DNA from: Candidatus Microthrix subdominans
GTDB lineage: Bacteria; Actinomycetota; Acidimicrobiia; Acidimicrobiales; Microtrichaceae
Length of the DNA: 64,000 nucleotides
Reading direction: 5' to 3'
NCBI GenBank assembly: GCA_016719385.1
Contig: JADJZA010000007.1
Location: forward strand, 806,001-870,000
Shown here: one piece after another, positions 1-7,932 of the stretch
Numbering within the stretch: the stretch's first letter is position 1
Layout of the letters: each line of letters opens with the position of its first letter
Made by a program: the position numbers and the translations under genes
Notes under the pieces: generated by a model
Database searches by the model: none
The model's input: only the letters and a program-made list of their open reading frames with translations
What the model was told of the DNA's origin: nothing

Positions 1-551
1 TTGAGATGCATGAGTCCCGGGGGCAACTGCCCGCCCTGTTCGAGGCGATGTGGGCAAGCGGCACCCCGACGATCGCCGCGGTCAGGGGTTACTGCCTGGC
101 CGGAGGCATGGGACTGGCCCTCGCCTGCGACCTGGTCGTCGTCGCCGATGACGCGGTGTTCGGCACCCCGGAGATCAACGTGGGCCTCTGGCCCTATGTG
201 ATCTCGGTGCCGCTCCTGCGTTCGATGCCGCCCAAGCGGGCCCTCGAGCTGATGATGACCGGCCGCCGCATCGACGCCGCCGAAGCCGATCGTTTCGGGT
301 TCGTGGCCCGTCTGGTCGCCGTCGACGAGCTTCGCAGCGCCACGACCGAGCTGGCGAGGGGCCTGTCGGAGGCGCCGACCGGGGTGATGGCGCTGGGCCG
401 CGACTCGTTCTACCGGGTGGTCGACGCCTCGGCGACCGACGCCCTCGCCCACCTGCAAGCGATGTTGAGCCTAGGTTCGTCGCTCGACGATGCCACCGAG
501 GGCACAACCGCCTTCCTCGAGAAGCGCCGACCGAACTGGAGTGGATCGTGA
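1..551 (+). CDS. Enoyl-CoA hydratase/isomerase family protein, 5' truncated
   Basis: This is the C-terminal part of a crotonase-fold protein whose frame is open to the left edge of the window, so the true start lies outside. The crotonase core is visible as AGGMGLALACDL followed by TPEINVGLWP. The second catalytic glutamate of classical enoyl-CoA hydratases is kept (PEINVG), while the position of the first one (usually in GCELA-type segments) is Gly. The family handles acyl-CoA thioesters in fatty-acid or amino-acid breakdown in the cytoplasm. The stop codon overlaps the GTG of the next crotonase by 4 nt (GTGA), so the two are cotranscribed and translationally coupled. The exact substrate cannot be read from the sequence. 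Confidence 0.85.
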   Translation, partial: EMHESRGQLPALFEAMWASGTPTIAAVRGYCLAGGMGLALACDLVVVADDAVFGTPEINVGLWPYVISVPLLRSMPPKRALELMMTGRRIDAAEADRFGFVARLVAVDELRSATTELARGLSEAPTGVMALGRDSFYRVVDASATDALAHLQAMLSLGSSLDDATEGTTAFLEKRRPNWSGS

Positions 552-1315
552 CCGAACCGACCGAACAGATGCCGGCCCCAGATGCCGTCGTGCTCAGCGA
601 GCGCCGTGGCGACGTCCAGCTGATAACGATCAACCGGCCCCGGCGGCGCAACGCCCTCGACGCCGAGGCGGTCGAGGCCCTTCACCAGGCGATTGACGCC
701 GCCGCCGAGTCCGCACCGCGGGTGTTGGTGCTCACCGGCACCGACGGCCATTTCTGCGCCGGTGCCGACATCACCACCACCGAGGACCCCGACTACACGG
801 TTGGTCTGCGCCACATGCTCGACGCGCTGGTCGGCCTGAGGTTCCCGACCGTGGCCGCTATCGCGGGATCGTGCATGGGCCTGGGCGTGCAGCTGGCCCT
901 GTCGGTCGACCTCCGGGTAGCGAGCGAGGATGCTCGCTTTGCTGTGCCGGTGGCGCGGCTTGGCCTGCTGACGGACCATCAAACGCTCCAGCGCTTGACG
1001 TTGGCGGTCGGCTGGGGGATGGCGCGTTCCATGGTGCTTGCGGGTGACGTGTTGAACTTCGACGATGCCTGGCGCCTCGGTTTGGTGCAGCGGCGCGGCG
1101 ACCTGGACGATGCGTTGGCGTGGGCCGCCGACATGGCCACCCTGGCGCCGCTGTCCCAGGCCGGCGCCAAGCTGGGTCTCGATCTGCTGGAGAAGCCGGT
1201 CGCCGACCACCCCCGCTACCGGGAGGCATTTCTGGCGGCCTGGGCCTCTGAGGACCTCGCCGAGGGTCGGGCGGCGTTCGCCGAGCGGAGGACCCCGACC
1301 TTTCGGGGCCGGTGA
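548..1315 (+). CDS. Enoyl-CoA hydratase/isomerase family protein (crotonase paralogue)
   Basis: A 255-residue crotonase-fold protein of normal length, starting at a GTG that overlaps the upstream stop (GTGA). The oxyanion-hole region is recognisable (FCAGADI, then IAGSCMGLGVQLAL). Both glutamates used by classical hydratases appear to be missing: the first position is Gln (GVQLAL) and the usual FGxPE segment reads FAVPVARLGLL. The protein may therefore catalyse a different crotonase reaction (isomerase, thioesterase, decarboxylase) or act as a partner of the preceding enzyme. The fold assignment is firm; the reaction is not. Confidence 0.85.
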   Translation: MTEPTEQMPAPDAVVLSERRGDVQLITINRPRRRNALDAEAVEALHQAIDAAAESAPRVLVLTGTDGHFCAGADITTTEDPDYTVGLRHMLDALVGLRFPTVAAIAGSCMGLGVQLALSVDLRVASEDARFAVPVARLGLLTDHQTLQRLTLAVGWGMARSMVLAGDVLNFDDAWRLGLVQRRGDLDDALAWAADMATLAPLSQAGAKLGLDLLEKPVADHPRYREAFLAAWASEDLAEGRAAFAERRTPTFRGR

Positions 1316-1408
1316 CCCGCACTGCCAACAAAGCTTCCAGTCCGCCACAAATACCGTCAGGGAGGTGAAAGGGTCGAGTCCTGGTCGAGACTCATGACGC
1401 CAAACGGG

Positions 1409-1437
1409 TTGACTGTATGTGCTCAGAGGCGCATAAT
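1409..1437 (+). promoter_or_regulatory. Sigma-70-like promoter for the repeat-metzincin gene
   Basis: The -35 box TTGACT (1409-1414) and -10 box CATAAT (1432-1437) are separated by exactly 17 nt. Transcription should begin near 1444, leaving a leader of about 46 nt to the ATG at 1490. This is the best promoter match in the window, and it excludes the upstream in-frame ATG at 1394 as the start. Confidence 0.7.
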
Positions 1438-1489
1438 GCAGTTACCGCTTCATCACGCTGGACGCGTTCGGAGCTGTGGGGGGATTCAG

Positions 1490-3241
1490 ATGTCTCGACA
1501 CGATGATTTCGATGGTGACGGACGGGCCGAGCTGCTGGTGTCGAGTCCTTGGGGCATCGGGCTGTTGGAAATGTTGGGCAGCGCCTTCAATGCTCCCATG
1601 ATGGCGCCGAACGGCACCCGATTCGGTGGCTGGAACCTGCAGACCGGCGATAACCGGTTTGGGCCGGTCGGCGACTTCGATGGAGACGGACAGGCGGAGA
1701 TCGTGTTCTCCAGCCCATGGGGCCTCGGGGTCCTCGAACAGCGGAAAAACACGTTCGCACCCCTGATGATGGCGCCGAACAGCACCCGATTCGGTGGCTG
1801 GAACCTGCAGACCGGTGACAACCGGTTTGAAAAGGTCGGCGACTTCGATGGTGATGGACGTGCCGAACTCCTGATTACGAGCCCGTGGGGCGTGGGGATC
1901 CTGGAGCTTGCTGGGTCGACGCTCGCCGCTCCCATGATGGCGCCGAACGGCACGCGATTCGGTGGCTGGAACCTGCAGACCGGCGATAACCGGTTTGGCC
2001 CCGTCGGCGACTTCGACGGCGATGGACGGGACGAGATTTTTGTCTCCAGCCCGTGGGGTGTGGGGATTCTGCAAATGCAGGGGAACACCTTGCGGCCGCT
2101 CATGATGGCTCCGAATGGGACGAGGTTTGGCGGCTGGCTACTCAACACCCGCGACAACTTCTTTCGGATTGCGGCCGACTTTGACGGAGACGGCCGTGTG
2201 GAACTGCTCGTGACCAGCCCTTGGGGAATCGGGATTCTTGAGTTCACCGGCGGCACCCTCGGAGCGGTCACGATGGCATCCAACGGCACCCGATTAGGAG
2301 GGTGGATCGTCGACACCACCAACAACCGCTTCGGCCCTGCAGCGGACTACGACGGGGACGGCCGTGCGGAACTCTTGATGTCCAGCCCATGGGGGATCGG
2401 CACACTCGAGCTGAACGGCGGGGCGTTCACATCGCCGCTTATGGCCGCCAACGGAACCCGCGTGGGCGGCTGGGTGGTCGACACCCGCAACAATCGGTAC
2501 GGACCTGCAGCGGACTACGACGGGGACGGGCGGGCTGAACTGCTCGCTACGAGCCCTTGGGGTCTCGGTGTGCTCGAGCTGACCGTCCCCGGGGGTGGTT
2601 CGCCGGTCATGGCTCCCAACGGCACTCGCTTCGGCGGGTGGAACCTGCAGACCGATGACAACCGATTCGGCGTCCGCCGCTCCTGCTTCGACCATGTGGT
2701 CGTCCACTTCAAGATGCTCGTCGCGCCGTCCGCCGCGCTCACCACGTTCATGGACAGGCAGTACAAGGCGATGGAGGACCTGTTCGCCGACTACGGCGTC
2801 GCAACCTACCGAGGAACGACAGAAGACCTCAGTGCTGATGCCAGACTAGCGGGCGTAGTCGACCTCGATGTCGGCGCCTGCACCCGCGGAAACCCAACGG
2901 CGGAGCACAATGCGCTCTTCGCTAACCGAAACGGTGTGAGGGCCAACGAGCTCGTCGTGTACGTCGTCCGCACCTTGAATAGCAGCGCGTCGACCAACCT
3001 TCTTGGGTGTGCCACCCACCCGAACAACCAGCCGGGATGCGCTGTCGTGCAGGCGAACGCCCGTTGGCTGGTGGCCCACGAAATCGCGCACGTGCTCGGG
3101 CTTCGCCACTGGCCGAAAACGCCAACAACCAACAGCCAATACCTGATGTTCCCCAACGTCGGATGGACCGATACTCCGCCGGACATCGTCCAGACGGAGG
3201 TAGCAACCATGGTGGACTCGCCCCTAACCCGGGCCTTCTGA
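1490..3241 (+). CDS. FG-GAP/VCBS-like repeat protein with C-terminal metzincin domain
   Basis: The protein is 583 residues from the ATG at 1490, which is preceded by a G-rich ribosome site (GGGGGGA) and lies just after a strong promoter. Residues 6-397 are seven tandem repeats of exactly 56 residues, each opening with D-F/Y-D-G-D-G (a Ca2+-binding FG-GAP/EF-like signature) and containing SPWGIGILE- and NGTRFGGW-like segments. Residues of about 400-583 form a zinc metallopeptidase domain: HEIAHVLGLRH at 530-540 matches HExxHxxGxxH, and Met553 in QYLMF is a plausible Met-turn. The family would cleave peptides; the substrate is unknown. No signal peptide is visible with this start, odd for a protein of this kind. 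A HEAT-like gene follows 12 nt downstream. Confidence 0.8.
   Translation: MSRHDDFDGDGRAELLVSSPWGIGLLEMLGSAFNAPMMAPNGTRFGGWNLQTGDNRFGPVGDFDGDGQAEIVFSSPWGLGVLEQRKNTFAPLMMAPNSTRFGGWNLQTGDNRFEKVGDFDGDGRAELLITSPWGVGILELAGSTLAAPMMAPNGTRFGGWNLQTGDNRFGPVGDFDGDGRDEIFVSSPWGVGILQMQGNTLRPLMMAPNGTRFGGWLLNTRDNFFRIAADFDGDGRVELLVTSPWGIGILEFTGGTLGAVTMASNGTRLGGWIVDTTNNRFGPAADYDGDGRAELLMSSPWGIGTLELNGGAFTSPLMAANGTRVGGWVVDTRNNRYGPAADYDGDGRAELLATSPWGLGVLELTVPGGGSPVMAPNGTRFGGWNLQTDDNRFGVRRSCFDHVVVHFKMLVAPSAALTTFMDRQYKAMEDLFADYGVATYRGTTEDLSADARLAGVVDLDVGACTRGNPTAEHNALFANRNGVRANELVVYVVRTLNSSASTNLLGCATHPNNQPGCAVVQANARWLVAHEIAHVLGLRHWPKTPTTNSQYLMFPNVGWTDTPPDIVQTEVATMVDSPLTRAF
1505..2680 (+). repeat. Seven tandem 168-bp coding repeats
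   Basis: Repeat units begin at 1505, 1673, 1841, 2009, 2177, 2345 and 2513, all spaced exactly 168 bp (56 codons). Units 1-4 are nearly identical at the protein level; units 5-7 are more diverged, with 6 and 7 resembling each other. The array encodes the D-x-D-G-D-G repeats of the metzincin protein. Uniform length with graded divergence suggests growth by unequal recombination. Confidence 0.95.
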
Positions 3242-3253
3242 AAGGGGATGGAG

Positions 3254-3706
3254 ATGGCCTTGAACATGCCGGAGTTGCGATTGCGTCTCAGCTCGATCGA
3301 GGGCGACCCGCAAATGTACGTCGACCTTGGCCCCGACGAAGTCCCTCTCCTGGTGGAACTCCTCAACGACGAGGAAGCGTGGATGGCGTCGCGTGCGGTG
3401 TACGCACTGACGAGAATCGCGACGCCGGAGGCCGTAGATGCGATTCACGAGGCGAGCGCCAGTCCCCGTGGCGAGGTCCGTGTCGCAGTAGCGGCCAGCG
3501 CGAACCTGCTCCCAGTTCCGGAGGCCGACCAGGTCCTCACCAGACTGCTCGCGGATCCGGATGTCGGCGTGCGGAAGTACGCCATCGGTTCCGTGATGCC
3601 CGACAGCGATGCGAGTCTCAAGCAGCTGGTCATCGACATTTCCGACTCGGACGACGCTGTCCTCAAGGGCACGGCAGAATCCCGGGCACGCGACCTGGGC
3701 CTGTGA
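3254..3706 (+). CDS. HEAT-repeat-like protein
   Basis: About 150 residues, mostly helical repeats typical of HEAT/PBS-lyase-type proteins (segments such as AVYALTRIATPEAVDAI and VLTRLLADPDVGVRKYAIG). I chose the ATG at 3254 because AAAGGGG at 3241-3247 is then well spaced; the ATG at 3248 directly abuts that site. HEAT repeats act as protein-binding scaffolds; no catalytic residues are visible. It lies 12 nt after the repeat-metzincin gene and is almost surely cotranscribed with it, so it could be a partner, inhibitor or immunity-like protein for that peptidase. That role is inference. Confidence 0.7.
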   Translation: MALNMPELRLRLSSIEGDPQMYVDLGPDEVPLLVELLNDEEAWMASRAVYALTRIATPEAVDAIHEASASPRGEVRVAVAASANLLPVPEADQVLTRLLADPDVGVRKYAIGSVMPDSDASLKQLVIDISDSDDAVLKGTAESRARDLGL

Positions 3707-3781
3707 GCCGTCGACGTGGTCGGTGAACGTGCATTGTGGGTCGAATCAAGGAGTTCCGATCACCCTGGCTGACGCTGCGGG

Positions 3782-3800
3782 CCTTGCGTGAAGCGCAAGG
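3782..3800. terminator. Hairpin between convergent genes
   Basis: CCTTGCG (3782-3788) and CGCAAGG (3794-3800) form a 7-bp stem with a 5-nt loop in the 134-bp space between the HEAT-like gene and the convergent lipoprotein gene. There is no T-tract, so this is a candidate bidirectional terminator only. Nothing else is recognisable in that space. Confidence 0.4.
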
Positions 3801-3840
3801 GTCCGACCACCTGACGAACACCGCCCCGGGACAACGCCGC

Positions 3841-4380
3841 CTAGACGCCGGAGCCCTCCATCGATCCCGTCAGGTCCGCCTGGCTGCGGTGAAAGAGCAC
3901 GCAGCTGAGCTTGCGGTCGTTGCCCTTCTCCCACGAGACCGACGTGGGAAACCAGGTCTCGATGTCGAGATCGGAGTCGCGCCACACCTGGCCGACGAAG
4001 CCCTCGAAGCGCTCGAAGCAACGCTCCTCGGCGAAGTTTCGCACTGCGTCGTCGCCCGGGTAGCCGTCGGACAGGCCCTCGTTGAAGCTGTCCGTGGCGT
4101 ACACCTCGTACTGATGCGCCTGCTCGCAGGGTAGGAGCAGCACCATGATGTCGCGTTGGCTCGGATCGGGCGCCGGGTCATAGCAGTCGCCGAGCTCCAG
4201 GTTCTCCACCCCGCCCGGCACCGCTCCATCCGCCGGCTGGGACAGGTCGCGCTCGGTCGGCTTGGCCTCGGTCGTCGTCGTGGCCTCGGTCGTCGGCGGG
4301 ATGGGCACGGCGTCGCCCCCACCGCCGCAGCCGGTGAGCAGCACAGCGCTCAACGCCACGAGGGCCGCCACGTTCCGCAT
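3841..4380 (-). CDS. Lipoprotein with septum-formation-like domain
   Basis: A 179-residue lipoprotein. The start at 4380 has a strong ribosome site (GGAGGA, spaced 3-4 nt), better than the ATG at 4395. The signal peptide ends in a lipobox, LLTGC, with Cys18 as the lipidation site. A Thr/Pro/Glu-rich linker follows, then a domain with conserved GDCYDP and PCEQAHQYEVYA segments resembling the actinobacterial septum-formation domain (PF13845-type; Cys in GDC and in PC-x-x-H). It would be anchored on the outer face of the membrane. It lies 28 nt downstream of the sortase gene on the same strand, so the two are probably one operon. Function within cell-envelope assembly is inferred only. Confidence 0.7.
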   Translation of the reverse strand: MRNVAALVALSAVLLTGCGGGGDAVPIPPTTEATTTTEAKPTERDLSQPADGAVPGGVENLELGDCYDPAPDPSQRDIMVLLLPCEQAHQYEVYATDSFNEGLSDGYPGDDAVRNFAEERCFERFEGFVGQVWRDSDLDIETWFPTSVSWEKGNDRKLSCVLFHRSQADLTGSMEGSGV

Positions 4381-4408
4381 TGGTCCTCCGGTCATCGCAG
4401 GCCCGGGG

Positions 4409-5389
4409 TCACAGGCTGGGAATCCAGTTGTTGATCCAGGTGAACGCAAACCACAGGCAGAAGGCGAACGGCGGCAGGGCCACCAGGTAGACGATCCAGC
4501 GTTTGGAACCGACGAACAGCCCGACGCCGAAGGCCACCAACCAGATGCCGAAGGTGGCGCCGGTCCAGGCGAGAACCTTGGGCAGGTGCTCGGGATGCCA
4601 ACCGAGATCGTCCAGCTGGTCGGTCGCCCCCTCCGCCAACTCCACGCCGGCCTCACCGGCCACCTCGGTGCCCTTGGCCTGGTTGCCCTTGGTCGTCGCC
4701 GCCGGGTTGCCCACCAGCTCGGCCGCGACGATGATCCGTTCGGCGGCGGAGTACTTGGGGTGGCAGGCGGTGAGCGTCAGGCGGTTGTCGCCCTTGTCCT
4801 CGAGTACCGATACGTCCGAGGGGGGCACGATCCAGTGGGCCGGGCCCTTCTCGCCGGAGAAGTCGGCCGGCGGCGGCAGCACCCGGTAGGTGAACTCGCC
4901 CTGGCGAGTGAACACGCTGATCAGGTCACCCGGCACCAGCTCGTCGATGCGGTGGAACGGTGAGCCGTAGGTCACCCGGTGACCGGCGATCGACGCGTTG
5001 CCCTTCTGCCCCGGGAACGGCGTCCCCAGGTAGTGCCCCGGACCCTTCTTGAGGTCGTCCTTGTCGGTGCCCTCGACGAACACCTTGCGCATGTCGATGC
5101 CCGCCTTATTGAGGTTCGGCTTGAACTGGATGATGCCCAGGCTTTCCCCTTCTTCCGGCTTGGGGAGTTCTTTGGTGTCGGCCGGGTCGATTTTGCCCAG
5201 GCTGGCTGCGACCTCGCCGAGGTCTTGGTCGGCCGCTGCCGAGTCGGAGGTCAGCTGGCCGGCGAGCTCGTTCTGTGCGTTCGATTCCTCCAGCCCGGTA
5301 CCCCACAGCTGGAACGCGACGAACAGAAAGGTGATCACGCCGAGCGAGATCATCGTTTTACCCAAGCCGGAGAGGAAGCGGGCCAACAT
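4409..5389 (-). CDS. Class E sortase
   Basis: A 326-residue membrane-anchored transpeptidase. An N-terminal membrane segment (residues 13-30) precedes the sortase domain, which holds the three active residues: His137 (SIAGHRVT), Cys209 (TLTACHP) and Arg218 (ERIIV). Two further hydrophobic segments near the C-terminus (about 265-320) fit class E sortases of Actinobacteria. It would cleave sorting signals (LAxTG-type in class E) and attach proteins to peptidoglycan or to pilin-like partners outside the membrane. No convincing substrate with a complete sorting signal is present in this window. The ATG at 5389 has no good ribosome site but lies 7 nt after a TAGAGT box, suggesting leaderless expression. 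Confidence 0.9.
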   Translation of the reverse strand: MLARFLSGLGKTMISLGVITFLFVAFQLWGTGLEESNAQNELAGQLTSDSAAADQDLGEVAASLGKIDPADTKELPKPEEGESLGIIQFKPNLNKAGIDMRKVFVEGTDKDDLKKGPGHYLGTPFPGQKGNASIAGHRVTYGSPFHRIDELVPGDLISVFTRQGEFTYRVLPPPADFSGEKGPAHWIVPPSDVSVLEDKGDNRLTLTACHPKYSAAERIIVAAELVGNPAATTKGNQAKGTEVAGEAGVELAEGATDQLDDLGWHPEHLPKVLAWTGATFGIWLVAFGVGLFVGSKRWIVYLVALPPFAFCLWFAFTWINNWIPSL

Positions 5390-5396
5390 CGTTTCA

Positions 5397-5402
5397 ACTC
5401 TA
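5397..5402 (-). promoter_or_regulatory. Leaderless -10 box for the sortase operon
   Basis: TAGAGT on the minus strand ends 7 nt before the ATG at 5389, so transcription would start at or next to the start codon. No clear -35 box is seen. Confidence 0.45.
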
Positions 5403-5494
5403 GGTGGGCCACCGGAGCGGAAGGCACAGGCTCGGACGCCGTTCTCAGGCCCCGCTGAGGTCGGTGGGCGCTCGACGCCTACGATGGACTGTCC

Positions 5495-6223
5495 ATGGCC
5501 CCCGTTGTCCAGCTCTCCTCGGCGGTCGCACTGCTGGGCAGGTTCCCGGCGCTGGCCGGTGTCGATCTGACGCTTGAGCAGGGTGAGGTCGTTCTGTTGC
5601 AGGGGCCCAACGGCGCCGGCAAGACCACGTTGCTGCGCGTGTGTGCCGGTTTGGTGCCGGTCGTCGAGGGCACCGCCGTCGTGCTCGGTTCCGACCTGGT
5701 GGCCGACCCCACGACCGTGCGTCGTCGGGTGGGATACCTCGGTCATGGGTCGGGTCTGTACCCGGACCTGACCATCGCTGAGAACCTGCGCTTTTGGTCG
5801 AAGGCGGCCGGCATCGATCTCGGCCCCGACGATGCCGCCCTCGAGGTCGTCATCGATCGGCTCGGACTTGGCGGTCGGCTGACCGACCTGGCGGTGGCAC
5901 GGCTCTCCGAGGGTCAGCGCAAGCGGACCGCCCTGGCCGCACTGGTTTTGCGCCGACCGGAGCTGTGGCTGCTGGACGAACCCCACGCCGGCCTCGACCG
6001 GGCGGGACGGGACCTGACCGACGAGCTGATCCGAGAGGCGGCGGCTGCCGGGGCCACCGTAATGATGTCAAGCCACGAACTCGATCGTGCCCGCACCGTC
6101 GCCGGCCGGATCGTCACCGTCGCCGGAGGCGTCGTCGTCGCCGACCCGAACCCTGCTGACCCGAACCCTGCTGACCCGTTGCCCGATCGGGCTCGGCTCG
6201 ACTCGGCGGTGACCGATGGCTGA
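5495..6223 (+). CDS. ccmA: Heme exporter ATP-binding protein CcmA
   Basis: ABC ATPase of 242 residues with Walker A (GPNGAGKTT, about residues 37-46), signature LSEGQRKR and Walker B LWLLDEPHAGLD. With CcmB it forms the ABC complex that, in System I cytochrome c biogenesis, releases holo-CcmE from the CcmCD complex using ATP. The identification rests on the sequence and on its position as first gene of a complete ccm operon. The C-terminus carries two and a third copies of a 15-bp repeat (6143-6178) encoding DPNPA units. The stop overlaps the ccmB start by 8 nt. Confidence 0.9.
   Translation: MAPVVQLSSAVALLGRFPALAGVDLTLEQGEVVLLQGPNGAGKTTLLRVCAGLVPVVEGTAVVLGSDLVADPTTVRRRVGYLGHGSGLYPDLTIAENLRFWSKAAGIDLGPDDAALEVVIDRLGLGGRLTDLAVARLSEGQRKRTALAALVLRRPELWLLDEPHAGLDRAGRDLTDELIREAAAAGATVMMSSHELDRARTVAGRIVTVAGGVVVADPNPADPNPADPLPDRARLDSAVTDG
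6143..6178 (+). repeat. 15-bp tandem repeat in the ccmA 3' end
   Basis: Two full and one partial copy of a 15-bp unit encode DPNPADPNPADP near the CcmA C-terminus. The repeat is in frame and adds a Pro-rich tail; it is one of several short tandem repeats in this window. Confidence 0.8.
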
Positions 6224-6908
6224 CGCGACCCGCCGTGTTTTTCGAGATGCAACCCTCCTCGCCGGCAAGGACCTGCGCCTCGAGGCGAAGTCCCGGGTGG
6301 GGCTGGCCCAGGTGCTGCCCTTCGGCGTGCTCGTGCTCGTCGTCATGGCCTTTGCCCTCGATGCCGAGAGCCGCCTGCTCATCGAGGTGTCGCCAGGACT
6401 GTTCTGGGTGACCGTCACCTTTGCCGCCGTCCTGACCGTCGGCCGTTCGGCCGCACTCGAGATCGAACCCGGAGTGGACGACGCGCTGCGCCTGTCCGGC
6501 ATCGCCCCGATGGCGATGTTCCTCGGCAAGTGGATCGCCGTCGCCGTGCAGCTGCTCGTGTTGGAAGCGGTCCTGGTGGCGGCGATGGCGGTGCTCTACC
6601 GAACGCCGTTGTCGGGGCCGGCGCTCGGTATCGCCACGATGGTGACCGCCACGGCAGGCATCGCTGCGGTCGGTACGCTGCTGGCGGCGCTCGCCTCGAC
6701 AACCCGGGGACGGGAAAGCCTCATTCCCCTGTTGACGTTGCCGGTGCTCGCCCCGGTGCTGATCGGTGCAACCCGTGCCACGGACGTGGCGTTGGGTGGC
6801 TCCGACGGAACCGGCGGATGGCCCTGGGTGGCATTGCTCGGGGTGTTTGCACTCAGCTATGTGTCGCTTGGCGTGCTGGCCTACCGGCCGCTGATGGAGG
6901 ATTCATGA
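6216..6908 (+). CDS. ccmB: Heme exporter permease CcmB
   Basis: A 230-residue integral membrane protein with about six hydrophobic segments and the CcmB family pattern (FWVTVTFAAVLTVGRS, then ALRLSGIAPMAMFLGK). It is the membrane partner of CcmA. The start ATGGCTGA overlaps the ccmA stop by 8 nt and the stop overlaps ccmC by 4 nt, so production is coupled. Confidence 0.9.
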   Translation: MADATRRVFRDATLLAGKDLRLEAKSRVGLAQVLPFGVLVLVVMAFALDAESRLLIEVSPGLFWVTVTFAAVLTVGRSAALEIEPGVDDALRLSGIAPMAMFLGKWIAVAVQLLVLEAVLVAAMAVLYRTPLSGPALGIATMVTATAGIAAVGTLLAALASTTRGRESLIPLLTLPVLAPVLIGATRATDVALGGSDGTGGWPWVALLGVFALSYVSLGVLAYRPLMEDS

Positions 6909-7735
6909 CAGCTACTCGAACCGGTTCGGCCGCCGATGTCCGCACCGACGCTCCGCAGGGCACCGGCTCGACCGCCACCCGCGTGCTCGGCGTCTTCGTC
7001 GTCGTCGGCGGTGTGCTGCTGGCGGTGCTCGGCCTGGCGGTCACCAAGCCTGACGTCGACCTGGGCGAGCGGATGCGACCGATCTACGTCCACGTTCCCA
7101 CCGTCTCCGCGGCCTACCTGCTGTTCGTCGTCAACGCCATCGGCTCGGCGATGTGGCTGTGGCGCAAGTCCCGGTTCTGGGACCAGCTGGCAGCGGCCGC
7201 CGCTGAGGTAGGGCTCATCTTCCTGGGCCTCACGCTGCTCACCGGGTCGTTCTGGGGTCGCATCACCTGGGGCGTCTACTGGGACTGGGATGCCCGGCTC
7301 ACCTCGACCTTGGTGATGTTCCTCGCCTACCTGGGATATGTCGCCCTCCGCGGGTCGATCCTCGACCCGACGACCCGGGCCACCCGAGCCGCCGTGCTCG
7401 GCATCGGCTCGGCGCTGTTGATCCCGCTCGTGCACAAGTCGGTCGACTGGTGGCGGTCCTACCACCAGGGCTCGACGCTCTTCGGTGAGCTCGACCCGTC
7501 GATGGGCGGCCTGCAGCTGTTCACGCTGTTTCTGGGCCTGAGCGTCGGCATGGCCCTGGCGGCCTGGCTTCTCATCCACCGGTTCCGCGTCGGATGGCTG
7601 ACGCTCCAACTTGAAGAGGGCGGGTTGACCGAGGCGATCGACGCCCGTCGTGCCGAGGCTGCGTCGGCTGCCGATGGCATCGAGCGCCCATCCCAGGGGG
7701 TCACCACTGCCCCAGCCGAGGAGGCAAAATCGTGA
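6905..7735 (+). CDS. ccmC: Heme exporter/lyase subunit CcmC
   Basis: A 276-residue member of the heme-handling protein family. The Trp-rich WWD motif is present (WGVYWDWDARLTS), flanked by heme-ligand histidines in HVPTVS and VHKSVDWW, with six predicted membrane segments. CcmC, with CcmD, loads heme onto CcmE at the outer face of the membrane. The ATG at 6905 overlaps the ccmB stop (ATGA); longer in-frame starts would run through ccmB and are rejected. The C-terminal 45 residues are a hydrophilic, Ala/Glu-rich cytoplasmic extension. Confidence 0.92.
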   Translation: MTATRTGSAADVRTDAPQGTGSTATRVLGVFVVVGGVLLAVLGLAVTKPDVDLGERMRPIYVHVPTVSAAYLLFVVNAIGSAMWLWRKSRFWDQLAAAAAEVGLIFLGLTLLTGSFWGRITWGVYWDWDARLTSTLVMFLAYLGYVALRGSILDPTTRATRAAVLGIGSALLIPLVHKSVDWWRSYHQGSTLFGELDPSMGGLQLFTLFLGLSVGMALAAWLLIHRFRVGWLTLQLEEGGLTEAIDARRAEAASAADGIERPSQGVTTAPAEEAKS

Positions 7736-7932
7736 GCGCATTCCTGGCCCAACAGATCACCGGTGCCGACCCGTGGCCCCTGATCTGGGCATCGTTTGCG
7801 GTGACCTTCGGCACCTTCGGGGTGTACGCGGCGGTGCTCGTACGGCGAGGTCGCCGGCTGAGCCGCGAGGTGCCACCCGAGCGACGTCGTTTCCTCGTCC
7901 AGGGGGGCCATGATGGGACGTCCCATGGCTGA
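7732..7932 (+). CDS. ccmD: CcmD-like small membrane protein
   Basis: A 66-residue protein with a single membrane segment (about residues 18-38) followed by an Arg-rich cytoplasmic tail (LVRRGRRLSREVP), the usual CcmD layout. It starts with a GTG overlapping the ccmC stop (GTGA). CcmD stabilises the CcmC-CcmE complex. Sequence conservation in this family is weak, so the call relies on topology and position between ccmC and ccmE. Confidence 0.75.
   Translation: MSAFLAQQITGADPWPLIWASFAVTFGTFGVYAAVLVRRGRRLSREVPPERRRFLVQGGHDGTSHG

Noticed and set aside
1340..1400. tRNA-like T-arm sequence (GGTCGAGTCC)
   Set aside because: No matching acceptor or anticodon stem can be built around it.
1394..1489. 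Upstream in-frame ATG for the repeat-metzincin gene
   Set aside because: It lies before the strong promoter at 1409-1437 and has no ribosome site.
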